A stretch of 64,000 nt of DNA from Thamnidium elegans (Eukaryota; Mucoromycota; Mucoromycetes; Mucorales; Mucoraceae), in the NCBI GenBank assembly GCA_025201345.1, contig JAIXMG010000022.1, positions 1 through 64,000 on the forward strand. Reading direction: 5' to 3'. The stretch's first letter is position 1. Every line of letters starts with the position of its first letter. The notes beneath the pieces are model-generated. The model worked only from the letters and a program-made list of their open reading frames with translations, searched no databases and was not told the DNA's origin. The translations under genes were made by a program, and so were the position numbers. Shown here in pieces: positions 23,112 to 35,070 of the stretch.

Positions 23112-24101
23112 ATGGCTGCTATTCTTGAAAAGATTGCTAAACTTGCTATTCCTGCTGGTCTTGCTGTTGGTGGTATTCAATCCGCCATGTACGATGGTAA
23201 GTTTCCTTTCTCTTTTTTTTTTTTTTTTTTACTAGAACGAATATATTTTTTTTTGACATTTTCGGGGTGAAAATTTTATAGTCCAGGGTGGTCACCGTGC
23301 AGTTATCTTTGACCGTATTCAAGGTGTTAAGCAAGTGTCTGCTGGAGAAGGTACACATTTCTTAGTTCCTTGGCTCCAACGTGCCATCTTATTTGACGTC
23401 CGTACCAAACCTCGTAACATCTCTACCACTACTGGTTCAAAGGATATGCAAATGGTTTCTTTAACCCTTCGTGTTTTACACCGTCCTGAAGTCAAGACTT
23501 TACCTGTCATCTATCAAAATTTAGGTGAAGATTATGACGAGAGAGTTTTACCTTCTATTGGTAACGAAGTCCTTAAATCAATTGTTGCTCAATTTGATGC
23601 TTCCGAATTAATTACTCAACGTGAAGTTGTTTCTGCAAAGATCCGTGAGGAGTTATATAAGCGTGCTAGAGAGTTTAATATTGCCTTGGAAGATGTTTCT
23701 ATTGTAAGTATTTGTGTGTGTCTGTGTTTTGCATAATGAACAAAAAAAAAAAAAAGTACTAATATATCATTTAGACACACATGACTTTCGGTAAAGAATT
23801 CACCAACGCTGTCGAACAAAAGCAAATTGCTCAACAAGAAGCTGAACGTGCTAAATTCATTGTAGAACGTGCAGAACAGGAAAAGTTAGCTGCTATTATT
23901 CGTGCTGAGGGTGATGCTCAAGCTGCTGAAATGGTCTCTGCTGCACTTGCAAAGGCCGGTGATGGTTTCATTGCTTTCAGAAAGATTGAAGCTTCCAAGG
24001 AAATCGCACAAGCATTATCTCAAACTAAGAACGTTACTTACTTGCCTAGCAATAAGAATGGTGGTGGTTCCAATATGCTTCTTAACATTGGTTCTGCTTA
24101 A
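23112..24101 (+). CDS. PHB1: Prohibitin 1 (277 aa)
   Basis: Three exons: 23112-23196, 23282-23703, 23775-24101, phases 1 and 0, giving 277 aa, close to the usual 275-290. An N-terminal hydrophobic segment ([11 protein letters not shown]) anchors the protein in the inner mitochondrial membrane. The SPFH/prohibitin domain follows ([22 protein letters not shown]-type block, [10 protein letters not shown]), then a C-terminal coiled coil ([13 protein letters not shown]). With Phb2 it forms ring complexes that scaffold the inner membrane and modulate the m-AAA protease. The absence of the Phb2-type N-terminal extension supports Phb1. Confidence 0.95.
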
Positions 24102-24278
24102 AAGTAAATGATCCCCCCCCCCCTTTTTTTCTTTATCTCCTTTCTCTCTCACACAAAAAATACATATCAAAAACCGACGTTTTAAAGTAGAACTATTGTA
24201 ATAATAAAAAAAAAATATACATATTATATTATATATATATATATAAACGGGTTTTATTTTTTAAAAAGATGGTATATG
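24102..24278. terminator. Convergent 3' intergenic region
   Basis: About 180 bases between the prohibitin stop and the stop of the convergent minus-strand gene. It includes a C-run, T-rich tracts and an AT dinucleotide stretch (about 24220-24245); both transcripts presumably end here. No defined signal can be assigned. Confidence 0.4.
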
Positions 24279-24494
24279 TTATTTGAATCCAAACCAGATT
24301 TTAACTCTTGAAAAGATACCAGGACATTGACATCTGTCTTCTTGAGGTACACCAGCTAAAGCTTGTTCAATATGTTGACCACATCCTATATATATCAATT
24401 AGCTTCGTTTTACTATTGTTTAAATCAAATATCATCAGCACTTACCGATCCAAGTAGGCTTCTTACATTTATCACAACTAGTACGTTCACACAT
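24279..24494 (-). CDS. Small cysteine-rich protein (51 aa)
   Basis: Two exons, 24446-24494 and 24279-24385, with a 60-nt GT-AG intron in phase 1; the spliced frame is 156 nt. It starts M-C-E-R-T-S-C-D-K-C-K-K-P-T-W, continues across the intron as I-G-C-G-Q-H-I-E-Q-A-L-A-G-V-P, and contains R-C-Q-C-P-G before a short basic tail. Seven cysteines and one histidine in 51 residues suggest a zinc-binding fold. It resembles short conserved fungal proteins of unknown function with a C-G-x-H-I core. Neither exon would be found by a long-ORF search. Cell location and role are unknown. Confidence 0.75.
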
Positions 24495-27303
24495 TTTATG
24501 TTATTTATTTTTAATTATAAAGAAAATAGTATAATTCAAGAAAATCCGGCTCAATTTATCGAAAAAAAAAAGGGTCTTATCGGAGATTGAACATGACGAA
24601 ATCATACGCGGCCTCGGTTTTTTTATTGGTTATTAGTTTGTACCAACTACTCAAGATTAGTAAAAAGAAAGTAGGTACGTTTAAACATAAACTGTAAGGG
24701 ATTATACAACATATTTAAGTATAAACCTGTAACAAAAAGAAAAAAAGAAAAAAAAAAGGTTAAACATCCGACTTAAAAAAAAAAAACTTTAAAATGTATG
24801 GGACTCAACAATACTCACTTTAATAATAGATATTAGCAAGAAGATAGTACGGTCTTAAAAGGCATACATTCTCTATCAAAAAGTTATGTTAGGAAATACT
24901 ATACTGTAACGATCGAATGAAAATACAAAAGAAAGATAATCAGGAGGATGAATTAAAACTTAATATCATATGCAGAAGTACACTGTACCCTCCCATCAGT
25001 GTTGTTCTGTTTATCTTTAATGATAGGTCCAAGTTTCCCAAGCTACAATTACTGTACAAATAGTAGAAGAAATATACTATTAAATGATATTTATTAAGGA
25101 TGTTGGGTCACTATAACAAGTAAAATGGAACCCATCAAGAATTGGTCATAACCCGTGTATAATCCCGTTTTATCCGCATAAAAAGGGAGCACGGTCTATC
25201 CAAAAAGTTTACTCATAAAAAAAAAGGGGGGGGGGAATTGCCGCATGAATTAAATAAGTACAATAAGTACAGAAATTTTAATATAAGTCTATATGATTAA
25301 ATAGATCACCAGCGTATCGCTGGAAAAGCTTCTTTGAGAAATTGTTCTGCGAGGATAAACCAAAAAGAAGTCATAAATCGATGTTGAGAAGGCAAGTCTC
25401 GTGAGAAGCAGCTCGCTCAAGTATTGGCCAACTCTCCTCCTCTACGAAGAATGTCTTAAAACAATGTGTGAAATAGCTTTAAGAATACCATCAGCACCGA
25501 CATATTCAGAGAAGGCTCCCCTGGCCAGTCTTCACAACATCCCTTAAATAGAGCAGCTACTGTATATTCCCTCATGAATCAATAAAACCGTGATAAAAAT
25601 ATACTTTAAATTAAGGTATTGCTATCTGCACTATTAAGAAAAATACGCTCTCTCTCTTTACTGTATTTTCACAGATTATTAAGAAAGAGTAAGTGAATAT
25701 TTGGGAAAGTTTAAATACAATTATTGAGAAAAATTCAGAATATTTTTGGAAATCCTTATTTTGTATAAGTAGCATATAAAAAGAGACATATTATTGCGCT
25801 TCTTATTTTAAAAAGTTAAATGTACAGCAGTGTATTTCCTTCTTCATTGTGACTTTTAACTCCGTTTATCTTAAGACTGTGATTACGACTCTTTTGTTTC
25901 TGAGGGTTTTTGTTGGTTGGATTAAAAGTTGTACCAATCTCTCTTATATAGAAGAAAAATACCAACGCTCAATATACATCACGTCTTAAAAACACACAAA
26001 TCTTTTACTGAAATAGAATTTAATTGAAATAAACCCTAATACAAATAGAAGTTTCTTTTATGAGTATATTAAAATTATAAGAATCATTGTTATTTAGGAT
26101 ATTTAGGAGAAATAAAGTATACATCATTTATACAAGCGTGATGTTATCATATATCAAGTTACATAAAATTATACCTAACTTTTCCCTCAATATCCTATGA
26201 AAATAAAGTAGTTAAGGAGCTTAACGCACGCTCCCAATTTTACAGTCACATTGATGACGTTTTTTATTTTTCTTGTGATAAAATGAGAATGCGCTTCTTC
26301 AAACAGTTTATGTCTTTCTTTAGGCATCTATCTTTTTTTCAAACCTCAGGGAAGACGGAACTTGATCGATAAAAAAAAAAAAAGATGACGAAAGGTTTCT
26401 CGTTGGAGAAAGGGCAGTAAAACCAACGATTTATCTGTTCCACTCAGTTTACGAGACTCGATGCCTTGTCCTTGGGCGTGACGAAATCTGTTGTTTCCTG
26501 TAGTGGCAAAAAACACTTTGCTGCTGCTTTGCAATGAATGTCTCGAAACTGATATTGCTTTGCTGAATTGTTATGATTTCGAAAGACGATGTTACTATTG
26601 AAAGATGGAACTTAACTTTGTCTAAAAGCTGATAAAGCGTTGTTGCTTGATGAAGGACTGAAAAGTCAAGCAATTTTCGATGTTCTCACTCGGTTTTTGT
26701 GGACTCGATGCCTGTCCAAAGGTGTGACACATTCCTATCACTGCGTAGCTTTGCAGGAAGTCGCAAAACTGATATTGTTCTTTTTTTAAAAAAAAAATAT
26801 TTGAAAGTAATACTTTTTGAAGATAAGGGACATATACTAATTATATAAAATCCCCGTGTACGATATGTGTAAGCACCATCCTATTAGTTTTCAACTGAAT
26901 TAAGATTTCAATATGTGGAGTCAAAGTGAAAAAGTAATATAGACGAACTTCTTGATGTCATGGATACAGACTTTGAAAAAAAAAAAACGTTATTTGGGTA
27001 TTGCTTATACTTGTAATCAAGATCTTATTAGTGGCCTTTATGGCTTTCTTTAGCCATTCTAAACGTCAAAACATTAACTGTCATAATAAAACGTCTTTTT
27101 TTTTTTACAAATGTTAATTACGGGTTACTGATTTCCAAAAAAAAAGAAGGCAACCATTTTCGGTGTGACAGACAATAGCTAAGCCAAAAGGCAACGTTTC
27201 ACGTACTCGACTTTTTTTTGTTTTTTTTTTGTTGAGCCCTTATCCTTTTTCTTTTCGTTTCTTTTCTTTTTACTTTTTACTTTTTTCTCGAGAAAAAAAA
27301 AAT
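24495..27303. other. Long intergenic region
   Basis: 2.8 kb of AT-rich sequence with many stops in all frames and poly-A/poly-T tracts. No gene could be supported. Two degenerate direct repeats sit at about 26440-26580 and 26690-26790. The last 150 bases (T-rich, then an A-run before the start codon) are the promoter-proximal part of the Hsp70-like gene. Confidence 0.6.
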
Positions 27304-29282
27304 ATGGCTCCTATAAATAAGGAATCCCCAATACATAATGATACATTTCAGTATGTTATTGGAATAGGTACACCCCCTTTTTTTTTTTCAGTCTGGCACT
27401 TTTTTTAAAATATCAAAAATACATATAGATTTTGGAACAACGTATTCTGGAGCTGGTTACATGTTTATTAAAAATGGAAGTCGTGGAGACGTAGTCGATA
27501 TTAAAGACTGGTAAGTAACATAATCCCTCTCTCTCTATCTCTCTCTAAAGAAAAGCTCACGTGAAAAAAAAAATAGGCCAAAAAATAATGGAGGTCGACA
27601 TTATAAAATACCTACTATAATACGGTACCACAAAACAGACAGGTCGCAATATAAATGTGGTTTAGAAGCCGAAAAAGAAACTGAAGGATACGACAGTTGT
27701 ATTCGTCTATTTAAACTTCGTCTAAGTGATAGCACTAGAACGGATCTTACTGAATTACCTGAAGGTCTTGATATCGTTACCGTTATTTCAGATTACCTAA
27801 AGTATCTTCATAAGAATATTTGTTCCAGTATACACAAGGCCTTAGGTTGTAATAGTGCTATTTTCGAAAAAAAAATAGAGTCCTTTAGGTATTGTTTAAC
27901 TGTACCTGCTATTTGGACCAATGGTGCAAAATCAAAAATGAGAGAGGCTTGTATTTTAGCTGGTATTATTGATCGAAATGATCATGTGGATAGGTTACTG
28001 ATGGTAGGTGAACCAGAGGCAGCAGCTATTTATTCTGAAAAAATGAAGGGTGGTATATCAATTAAATCAGGTGAACGATTAATGATCGTGGATGCTGGTG
28101 GAGGAACCGTTGATTTAACCACGTTTGAAAAAACAGTCAACAGTTTTAAAGAAATCGTGGAGGGTGATGGTAATTCTTCTGGTTCTTCTGAATTGGATAG
28201 AAGATTTAGAGAGTTTCTGGATCTAGAAACCCGTAGTTTCTCTCTTGATGATGTATCTTTAGATCAATTAGCAGAAACTTTTAGAACAAAAACAAAGGTA
28301 AGATATATATATATATATACTTTTTTTTCCCGCCTCCCTTTTGTAATTCTAAATCATAAAAAAAAAAAAAAGTTGGAAATTGATCCTGATACACCCGATG
28401 ATATTGTATATATCGATTTACCAAGGAGTTTAAACGGTCGAACAATTGAGAACGATAATGGATTCAGAATGGATATCGATTCCCTTTGCATTCCTACAAG
28501 TCTTTTACTGACTCGCGTATTTGATCCGGTGATCGAGGAAATCGTTCTCCTGATAGACTATCAATTAGGGGCATTAGATAAAGATCTATTGCATTATATT
28601 ATTCTAGTCGGTGGATTTGGCCAAAACACATATTTATTGCAACGTATCAGGGATGAATATCCTAATGAAAAGATAGTGGGTGATATTATCGTTCCTGACG
28701 TAAGAGAGCTTGCTGTTGTCAGAGGTGCTGTTTACTTTGGTCTCGATCCTTATTCTATCAGTCATAGAAGAATGAGAGTCTCATACGGTATCTCCATTAG
28801 TTCTCCATTTAATGAAGATTTAGATAGACCCGAGTATAAAGTATTTAATAGCCACGGTGATGCCTATTGTAGAAATAGATTTGATCCTTTAGTTACTAAA
28901 GGAACAGATGTTTCTATTAATGATCGTATCTCAAGAAAGTATACAACACAGAATTCAAAAACATTCTCACTCAGTAAGATGATTTACATATATATGTAAA
29001 AAAAAAAAAAGAGGAGGGGATAATTTACTAACGGAATTTTTAATATTGCTAGAGTTATATAGCTATACGGGCAAAGTTGCTCCTCGTTACGTATCAGTGA
29101 ACAATGAAGATGCAGAAGGTACAGCTAATATAGTAGCTGATTTTGTTGTGCCTTTACCAGTATCTCACGATAAAGATACTTCTTTCGAGATGGACATGTA
29201 TTTCGGACATATGGAGATTAAGATTGAGGTTACTTTCGATGGATCTGAAGAAAAGAGAACTTTTACTGCATCTTATAATTAA
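27304..29282 (+). CDS. Hsp70-like (HSPA12-type) protein (565 aa)
   Basis: Five exons: 27304-27367, 27429-27510, 27577-28297, 28373-28973, 29053-29282; all phases agree, giving 565 aa. The actin-like ATPase motifs are intact: I-D-F-G-T-T-Y-S-G (about 21-29), C-L-T-V-P-A-I-W (about 155-165), D-R-L-L-M-V-G-E-P-E-A-A-A (188-200), D-A-G-G-G-T-V-D-L (221-229) and L-V-G-G-F-G (about 367-372). The C-terminal part is short and beta-rich rather than a classical Hsp70 peptide-binding domain, as in HSPA12-like proteins. It is probably a cytosolic ATPase of unknown client range. The degenerate family at 1-20 kb looks like a distant, decayed relative. No heat-shock element was recognised upstream. Confidence 0.88.
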
Positions 29283-29352
29283 GGACTTTTTTTTTTTATA
29301 TTATTATTGAACCCTTTTTTTTTTTTTTTTGAAAAATAAAATTTTATTAAAT

Positions 29353-31309
29353 TTATAACGATGCATCATCTACTAAAACATTTACTAATTCATCTGAACA
29401 TTCTTGTTTTACGCGTTTTATTTTCATTTTATGAATGCGAGTTAGATGAAGACGATATGATCCTGGATTCGTATACGTTCTATCACAAGAAGCACAGTAA
29501 TTCTTGACATCATTAATATCGGGTATAATGTCGTGATTTGGGTTAATATGTTTAGAACCTAATCGTGGTAGTGTAATACCATGCACCCGATTCAAATGGT
29601 TTCGATGGGCTCCTTTGTTCTTGTATACTTTATTGCAAGCAGAGCAATATAAACTTTCGCGATCAATAATTGGAGTTTGAAATCGATTTACAACATTACG
29701 TCCAAGACGAGTAGGAGGAACATCTAATCCATGCGCTTTAAGCAGGTGGGTGGAATAAAAATAGGGCGTGTACGATTTATCACATACATTACAATAATGA
29801 TTTACGGTATCAACAATAGGTATTTTATCCATGACTTTAAGGCCAACCGTTAAAGGCTTTAAATCCATACTATGTAAATCCATTAAATGCTTTCGATAGA
29901 TATTTTTGTCACTGTATGTTTTGTTACACGATGCGCAATGACTATTCGGATCGTCTGGATCTGGTTTTGTATCAATTAGATTTCTACCGTGAATTTTTTT
30001 TAAATGCATTCGATATAAAGGTTTTGATAAAAATACACTGCGACATTGGGAACAGTATTGACCATGGGCCTTATTCGTTTTACTCACTTTGACGCCCCGT
30101 TTACCAATATAGAGTTCCGGCAAAATATCCGTATGATGTTCAGCTAAATGACAGATATATGTGTCCTTTCGCTTGTACGTTTTATCACACATGGCACAAA
30201 ATAAATTTGGGTCGTTGATATCAGGTTTTAAATCAGGATGCTGGATCAGTGTAATATGGGGTGCACGATGCGTGACTCGGATGTGAGCTCTAAAATTATT
30301 ATAGTTTTTAAACTTGGTTCCACATACTTTACAAAGCAGTCTTTCTCGGTCGAAATTATTGGGATCTGAATTAAGTTCAGGCAAATTCATCTTGTGAAAC
30401 CGTCTTAGGTGATGTCGGTAAGTTACTTTATTGCTAAATTTTCTTTCACATGTGGTACACCTGTTATCCGGACTATGGACCGGTGGTTCCACCGTTAGAT
30501 TTTTAATTTGAATGCCGGGGATCATATTGTGTATTCTCTTTAGGTGTGACCGAAAATCTTTTACCGAACTGTAGGTATGTTTGCAACAAATACAGTGATT
30601 ATGAGGGTCCTTGATATCAGGTATTTTAGTCATATCACGCTTTGGACGACGACTTTCAGGCGATACGTCAATCTCATGTACGGTCTTCATATGTTTGCGA
30701 TACTGGGCAACATTACCATAGTTCCGGTTACAAAGATCACAATAATTATTTAACAAATCAATTGTAATTTTTACTTTGTGATCATGAACTTCAAGCTCAT
30801 GATCTGAACGCATCTTGACCGATTTAAATTTCTCGCCACAAATACCGCAGAAAAATCTCCTCATCACTTAATTGTATATAAAATAAGTATACACAAATCA
30901 TTTATACGTATATATATATATATATATATATAAACTTACAATATAGTCCTCTAGCTCTTTCTGGTAATTTGGTATGTAACGCGCCTTTCAAGTACGTTTC
31001 GTCTTGTTCTTGCTTAACGCGATTTCTGGTTCTCGGTCGATTGATAGCGTCCTGTACGCGATTTTCCGGTTGATTCACTTCTTGTATAATTCGAGGCGTT
31101 TGGTTGGTATGTTCGGGTTGTATATCTGGTATGCCAATATGGTTGGAAGGTTCTTGCTTAATGTCTAGCATTTCTATTTTGACTGCAGATCTAGTTCGTG
31201 GCCTATTCATGAGTCTTTCATACGTGTTTATAGCATTTCGCTCCACACGAGACTTGGTTCTTGGTACAGTCAAGTACTTTTCTACCGTGTTAATGGTTTC
31301 TGATTTCAT
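29353..31309 (-). CDS. C2H2 zinc-finger protein with 11 fingers (627 aa)
   Basis: Two exons, 30940-31309 and 29353-30866; the intron begins with an AT-rich repeat (about 30909-30932) and joins in phase 1. Residues 1-123 are basic with repeated R-P-R-T-R/K and several K-Q-E-P/K-I-E-like stretches. From about residue 127 there are 11 fingers of the form C-x2-C-x12-H-x4-H (finger 9 is one residue shorter), evenly spaced every 44-47 residues. Linkers repeat a theme like P-D-I-N-D-P, so the array grew by unit duplication. The family normally binds DNA or RNA in the nucleus; the target is unknown. Convergent with the Hsp70-like gene, with only 70 bases between the stops. Confidence 0.85.
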
Positions 31310-32067
31310 ACTTGTGAGGTGGTAAAGAAAAGCGAGAAAATTTACGTGGCTTGAACTGAAAAAGAGTCATGTGCATGAAACAAAATAGGGGGCTTGGTGA
31401 TACAGAGAATATTTACATGTCAAAAAGTGGTTGTAAATATCATTGGTTGCTTAAACACGGAAAAAAATAAAAAATAAAAATAGTCGTTTTCACGATCCTA
31501 TATATAAAAAAGCTTGCATTACATGTCTTCTAATACAAAATAGAAAGAAGAGAAAAAGTGTTTATCTTCTTTAAAAAAAAAAGAGGGAGGGTTAGACTCA
31601 GCCTTTGTCGATTCGTGCATTAAAAGAGAAAAAAAAAAAATACTTCTTTGAAAATAAAAGAAGTCGTGTTTTTCTGTCAAATTTTGGCATGCATTATTTA
31701 AAATTAAATACATTATTCTTCAAAAAAAAAGATGTATTCATTTCTATCATAACTATTCTTTTTTAAAAGATAGTAACAAAGTTTTTTTTTTTTCGGGACT
31801 ATCCGATTGCTTCCATAATACGCCAACTATCCTCACATGAATATGTAAGGAGTGATACAGTGGCACCACCTGAAAATCTAAATCTAACCTTTTTTTTTAT
31901 GGTCAATTAACTTTAAAAGATACCAGTTACCGTTGACACACAAGAGTATCACAATCCCAATTCTATAAAAAAAAAGGGGGGGGGTACAAGACTATACTTT
32001 TTTTGATCTAGACGCATTGATCTCTCAGCTAAAAAAAAAAAAAAGAATAATTTTTTATTCTTTCATT
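31310..32067. other. Intergenic region
   Basis: Between the start of the zinc-finger gene and the stop of the next minus-strand gene. AT-rich with several A/T runs and short G-runs; no coding sequence or RNA gene is supported. It should hold the zinc-finger promoter (right of 31310) and the 3' end of the fucosyltransferase-like transcript. Confidence 0.5.
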
Positions 32068-33706
32068 TTAAAAAGTAGTAGTACTATTCTTTCTAAACCC
32101 AAAGTATTCAGCACCTTGGCCATACCCCATCCTTAAATCTCTTTCTGCTCTAATCTGAGCGGTAAAGGTACTCCTTCTTGCACATTCTAATGGTTGCCCC
32201 GAAATAAAATAACTTGAACGTATCGCAGTTAACTTATCCAATATACCAAGCCAACCACTATCGATTAACCCCACCTCATCTACACTAGCGTGTAATTGTT
32301 CTGGTATCGGTAACACGTTCCAATTCTCAATTTTTTCTTTCAATTGTCCAACTTTGGTTTCAAACAAAGTAAATGCATGGTTTCTATATAGCAACTGAAT
32401 CGCTCTGTGATGATATGTATTAAAATAAACTTGATGAAATGTATCTGATGTTGAATGAAGCCATTGATCCAATTCTTCGGCAGTAGCTTTATCATCAATA
32501 GCTAATTGCTGTTGTTGCAGTGAGAAACTATGGGGGTAATCGGTTAATAGAAACACACTCAGGTTTTGATATCTAACATCATGTTGTAAAGTTGCAACCA
32601 GTCCTTTGGCGCAGTCAATTAGCTTTTCTGTTTTACCTACTGTTTCCATACGCCAATGCACCGCCACATACGGCCCTAAATCACTTGCAGTTTGATCTGC
32701 CAGTTTTACTAGCTCTGAATTATAGTTTATACGTCTTTTAGCTTCTGTATTAAGAGAAAATGGGTCCCTGAAGAAAAAAAAAATAGATTAGCGACAAAAA
32801 CAAAAGGCTATGTGTGTGTGTGTGCGTACTACCCTCTCTTAATATCCACATGAATGACTTCTGTATCATCATATTCAAATGAAGAAGTTCCTTCAATAGC
32901 ATCACCTCGAACAAATTTTATGACTTCAGATTCGCCCGTCTTATGGAAATGCCCAGATTTCGTATCCCAAGCAATTACCCTATTAAATATGGATTTGGGT
33001 ACGGTGTAATCTTGAAAGCAATTCGCATATTTATCCGTAGGCTCAGGGTGAGGGTCATGATGAACATCGTACAAGGACATCATTTGATCCATAGCCGGTA
33101 CACCATATTGTTTTCTTTCTTTTAACCAAGCCAAAAAATTTGACATTGTGATATATTGAAATGAGTCAGAGTTATCTTTGGCCCATTGGATATCGTAATA
33201 GTATTCAAAATCATGAGCCAGACATGATCCAATGCGAGAGTTTCCAACATTGGGTAAGATTAGTGTTCGGTTTAAGAGACCGGCTGTATATGCAAAGTGA
33301 CGAACATGAAGTTGAGCTCTAGTTTCTAATACCAAAAAAAAAAAAAAAAAAAAAATGGGTAGTATAAGAAATATATTAAAAAAAAAAAGAAAGGGAGTTC
33401 TCTTCATATTTATAAAAAAAAAATACCTTGCTCTGGAATACGATATAAACTAAGAAATCTACATGGTCCAGCACAATATTTATAATCAATTCTATCTATT
33501 TCAGTTTGATTCATTGGGAAACTACTTTCTAGTCTCGACTGTATTGATAGGTTGTCGTCGGAGTTCATCGGCTCACCATATCGAGTTACCAAGGTACTTA
33601 GATAGCTACACATGTACAAGATAAATAGTACCATTACCAGTATATAAAAAGGTAGCGTATTTTTTTTCGTATTGACAATCATTTTTATAAGTATACTACT
33701 TGTCAA
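32068..33706 (-). CDS. O-fucosyltransferase-like protein (490 aa)
   Basis: Three exons: 33427-33706, 32833-33325, 32068-32767; phases 1 and 2, giving 490 aa. It has a short cytosolic N terminus, then one membrane helix (about residues 19-35, L-P-F-Y-I-L-V-M-V-L-F-I-L-Y), so a type II Golgi-type topology. The lumenal part has Y-R-I-P-E-Q-E-T-R-A-Q-L and A-G-L-L-N-R-T-L-I-L-P-N near 90-125, the GDP-fucose protein O-fucosyltransferase start, and Y-V-A-V-H-W-R-M-E-T near 290, the conserved Arg-containing donor-binding strand. Donor and acceptor are not proven; the family includes plant and fungal enzymes of unknown substrate. A later in-frame Met about eight codons in could also be the start. Confidence 0.75.
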
Positions 33707-33997
33707 AGTAAAATGAATAAAAAAAAAAGAAAAAGAAAAAAAAAAAAAAAAAACTGAACATTCCAGCTAATATTTATATAAATGTTAAAGCAAACAGATG
33801 GTACCCAGAAAACAGTATTATGCCTCGACTCCTCTCTTTTTTTTCCTCCCTCCTCTTCAGCTTATCAACGGGTTCATCGATCTATTGTTTTTATAATAAA
33901 TCCCATAAAAAAAAACCGTATCACAAATTTGTTTGCCACATTTTTATTGATAACAAACATTAAAATTATTTATAGAATAAAAAGGGCGTTTTTATAA

Positions 33998-34880
33998 TTA
34001 TACAGAGGCTGCAAACTTGGCTTGAGCCTTGTTCACCTTATCCTTAAAGGTAGAAATGACTTCATCGGGTTTTTCAGCTTTAAAGATACCAGTACCAGCA
34101 ACAATCACATTAGCACCAGCATCAGCAGACGCATCAATGGTTTCCATAGATAATCCACCGTCGACCTCAATGTCCAAACCAGGGTACATACGACGAAGTC
34201 TTTCAACTTTAGGCATACATTCTGCCATAAACCGTTGTCCGCCAAATCCAGGTTCAACTGTCATGATCAAAATCATATCACATTGTTCTGCGATCTCTCC
34301 AATAACATCTTCAACAGGTGTGTTGGGTTTAACTGCAACACCAGCTTGCATACCTGCAGCATGAATTTGTTTAATTAATGCTAAAGGCTCTTTAGTTGCC
34401 TCAATATGAAAAGTATACATTTGTCCTCCTGCTTTAGCAATATCGTCAACCCATTGAGAGGGGTTAGATACCATCATGTGGCAATCTTTTTTTTTTTTTT
34501 TAAGGGATTATGATTAGTTAAGCCTCTTTGTAATCCCCCTTTGTGTATAATATATGTTACCAAAATAAGCTTCTGTATGAGGACGGATAGCTGAAATAAT
34601 AGGAGGTCCCCAAGTAAGGTTAGGAACGAAATGACTATACATAAAATATTTACAGTTTGTTATCTTATATATAACCTGTTATATGTTGTATATATTTACC
34701 CATCCATGACATCTGCATTTGAATGTTAAAAAAACACGTACAAAAAAAAAAAAAAAACTAAAACAAAAGCTTACCGAGATGAAGCCAATCAGCACCATTC
34801 TTTACCATACGCTTCGCTTCAAAAGCCAAGTTAGCAAAGTCGCTAGAGAGCATAGAAGGAGAAATCTTGGCTACAGGCAT
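33998..34880 (-). CDS. RPE1: Ribulose-phosphate 3-epimerase (226 aa)
   Basis: Four exons: 34775-34880, 34700-34712 (only 13 nt), 34561-34634, 33998-34485, totalling 681 nt. The protein is a complete TIM barrel: K-I-S-P-S-M-L-S-S-D-F at the start, H-L-D-V-M-D-G-H-F-V-P-N-L with the metal-binding His and catalytic Asp, H-I-E-A near the middle, V-E-P-G-F-G-G-Q, and D-G-G-L with the second catalytic Asp. It interconverts ribulose 5-phosphate and xylulose 5-phosphate in the cytosolic pentose phosphate pathway. The 13-nt exon encodes the core of the metal site, so its inclusion is essential. Length is typical for the family. Confidence 0.95.
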
Positions 34881-34942
34881 TATTTCTAATAAAAAAAAAT
34901 GATAACAATAATAAAAAGTTCTTTCTCTCTCTCTCTCTCTCT

Positions 34943-35070
34943 TTTTTACATGACTGAGGCCGTGGTTTCCAAAATCAAAACATTTCCCGTGGAATTAAAA
35001 AAAAAAGCAGTCGCTATTATGTAATCCTCCCACCATGTTGCTCATTATAAGGGTTGGGGTTACTACTATG
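34943..35070. repeat. Dispersed repeat, copy 1
   Basis: The sequence from ACATGACTGAGG to about 35015 is nearly identical to 36012-36085 (shared core TGGTTTCCAAAATCAAAAC). After it, the G-rich piece AGGGTTGGGGTTAC recurs in the second copy as its reverse complement, so part of the repeat has been inverted. Confidence 0.6.
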
